Origin: an uncultured bacterium
GTDB lineage: Bacteria; Bacteroidota; Bacteroidia; Bacteroidales; Muribaculaceae
Direction: 5' to 3'
DNA: 5,886 bases
Assembly: GCA_946184715.1 (NCBI GenBank)
Contig: CAMHGU010000143.1
Span: forward strand, 1-5,886
Shown: positions 5,599-5,886 of the stretch, one piece after another
Layout: every line of letters starts with the position of its first letter
Position numbering within the stretch: the first letter of the stretch is position 1
Made by a program: the position numbers and the translations under genes
The notes under the pieces: generated by a model
Seen by the model: the letters and a program-made list of their open reading frames with translations, nothing else
Database searches by the model: none
What the model was told of the DNA's origin: nothing

Positions 5599-5886
5599 CC
5601 ACCACCGTAGCGCAACAGCCAGGGCCAGGTTGTCATAGAACGCCTCTCTTATTAATCCTGTTCTAAAGTCTTATGAGTTTCTTGCGCACAGCACAATGCT
5701 TATCACAACAAGGCAAGGTGCATTATAGCATCGAAGATGCCAAAAGGCTCGAAGAGCCGCAATGTGCTTAACACCATGCAAGCACGCCGAAGGTGTGCGC
5801 CGCTTGGTGTAACCCCAGCCACAAATTCGAGGTGCCTCGGAGAGGAACCCCAACTCCCTCAAGGAAGTCTATACTCGCTCCACTAA
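5599..5886. other. Non-coding 3' stretch with possible dispersed repeat or structured element
   Basis: These 288 bases run from the hydrolase stop to the window end. I find no credible gene, tRNA or clear Rho-independent terminator. The base composition and texture differ from the flanking coding DNA. The right half is packed with short inverted repeats (separate entry). The minus strand is open from 5862 down to 5587 except for one TAA at 5671-5673, but it lacks any ATG. The region may continue beyond the window. Confidence 0.5.
5690..5845. repeat. Cluster of short hairpins with C-GNA-G triloops
   Basis: Four inverted repeats each close a GNA triloop with a C-G pair. GCATC-GAA-GATGC is at 5728-5740 and GGCTC-GAA-GAGCC at 5746-5758. 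GCACGCC-GAA-GGTGTGC is at 5782-5798, with 7 pairs including one G-T. CCTC-GGA-GAGG is at 5835-5845. The third sits inside an outer stem ACACCA (5771-5776) with TGGTGT (5805-5810). A smaller AGCA-CAA-TGCT precedes them at 5690-5700. The fourth competes with GAGG-TG-CCTC at 5829-5838. The pairing is direct observation; function is unknown. Confidence 0.6.

Noticed and set aside
5630..5655. TTGTCA and TATTAA resembling an E. coli sigma-70 promoter
   Set aside because: The spacer is only about 14 bases, the pattern is not that of Bacteroidota, and no gene follows.
5671..5862. Minus-strand 63-codon frame as a small gene
   Set aside because: It begins with TTG, has no in-frame ATG, no promoter or ribosome site, and overlies the hairpin cluster. 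Kept as an observation, not as a gene.

Overview
The window reads like chromosome from a GC-rich member of the Bacteroidales (Bacteroidota), possibly Muribaculaceae or a relative. Three things suggest this. Two promoters fit the Bacteroidota primary sigma-factor pattern (TTG, 20 bp, TAnnTTTG). Start codons lack clear Shine-Dalgarno sequences. Several proteins closely resemble Bacteroides-type versions of their families as I remember them. The genus is inference only. All seven genes lie on the + strand and are tightly packed.

Layout. Positions 1-216 hold the AT-richer 3' end of a DUF4143-type AAA+ ATPase gene. After a 147-base gap with a good promoter comes a block of three overlapping genes (364-2542): an RsmI-like tetrapyrrole-methylase-fold SAM methyltransferase, a YycJ/WalJ-like metallo-beta-lactamase-fold hydrolase with an unusual acidic N-terminal extension, and a small macrodomain-like protein. 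ATP-dependent 6-phosphofructokinase (pfkA) follows after 36 bases (2579-3559) and may share the transcript. Next is a secreted, low-complexity Ser/Asn/Gly/Pro/Arg protein with a Tyr-rich C-terminal domain (3644-4798). It ends at a strong 13-bp GC-rich hairpin. A new promoter then starts a short cytoplasmic alpha/beta-hydrolase gene (4912-5598), with the promoter so close to the ATG that the mRNA may be almost leaderless.

The last 288 bases (5599-5886) contain no convincing gene. They do hold a run of short hairpins, four of which share a C-GNA-G triloop, and an unusually open antisense frame. This is the least explained part of the window and may be a dispersed intergenic repeat or a structured RNA or DNA element.

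How the genes fit together. The 364-2542 block probably encodes three nucleic-acid- or nucleotide-acting enzymes that are translationally coupled. pfkA is glycolytic housekeeping. The secreted protein and the hydrolase look like separate units. I see no CRISPR array, transposase, phage structural gene, tRNA or rRNA. The most interesting leads are the hairpin array, the acidic extension on the hydrolase and the macrodomain-like gene in its operon.
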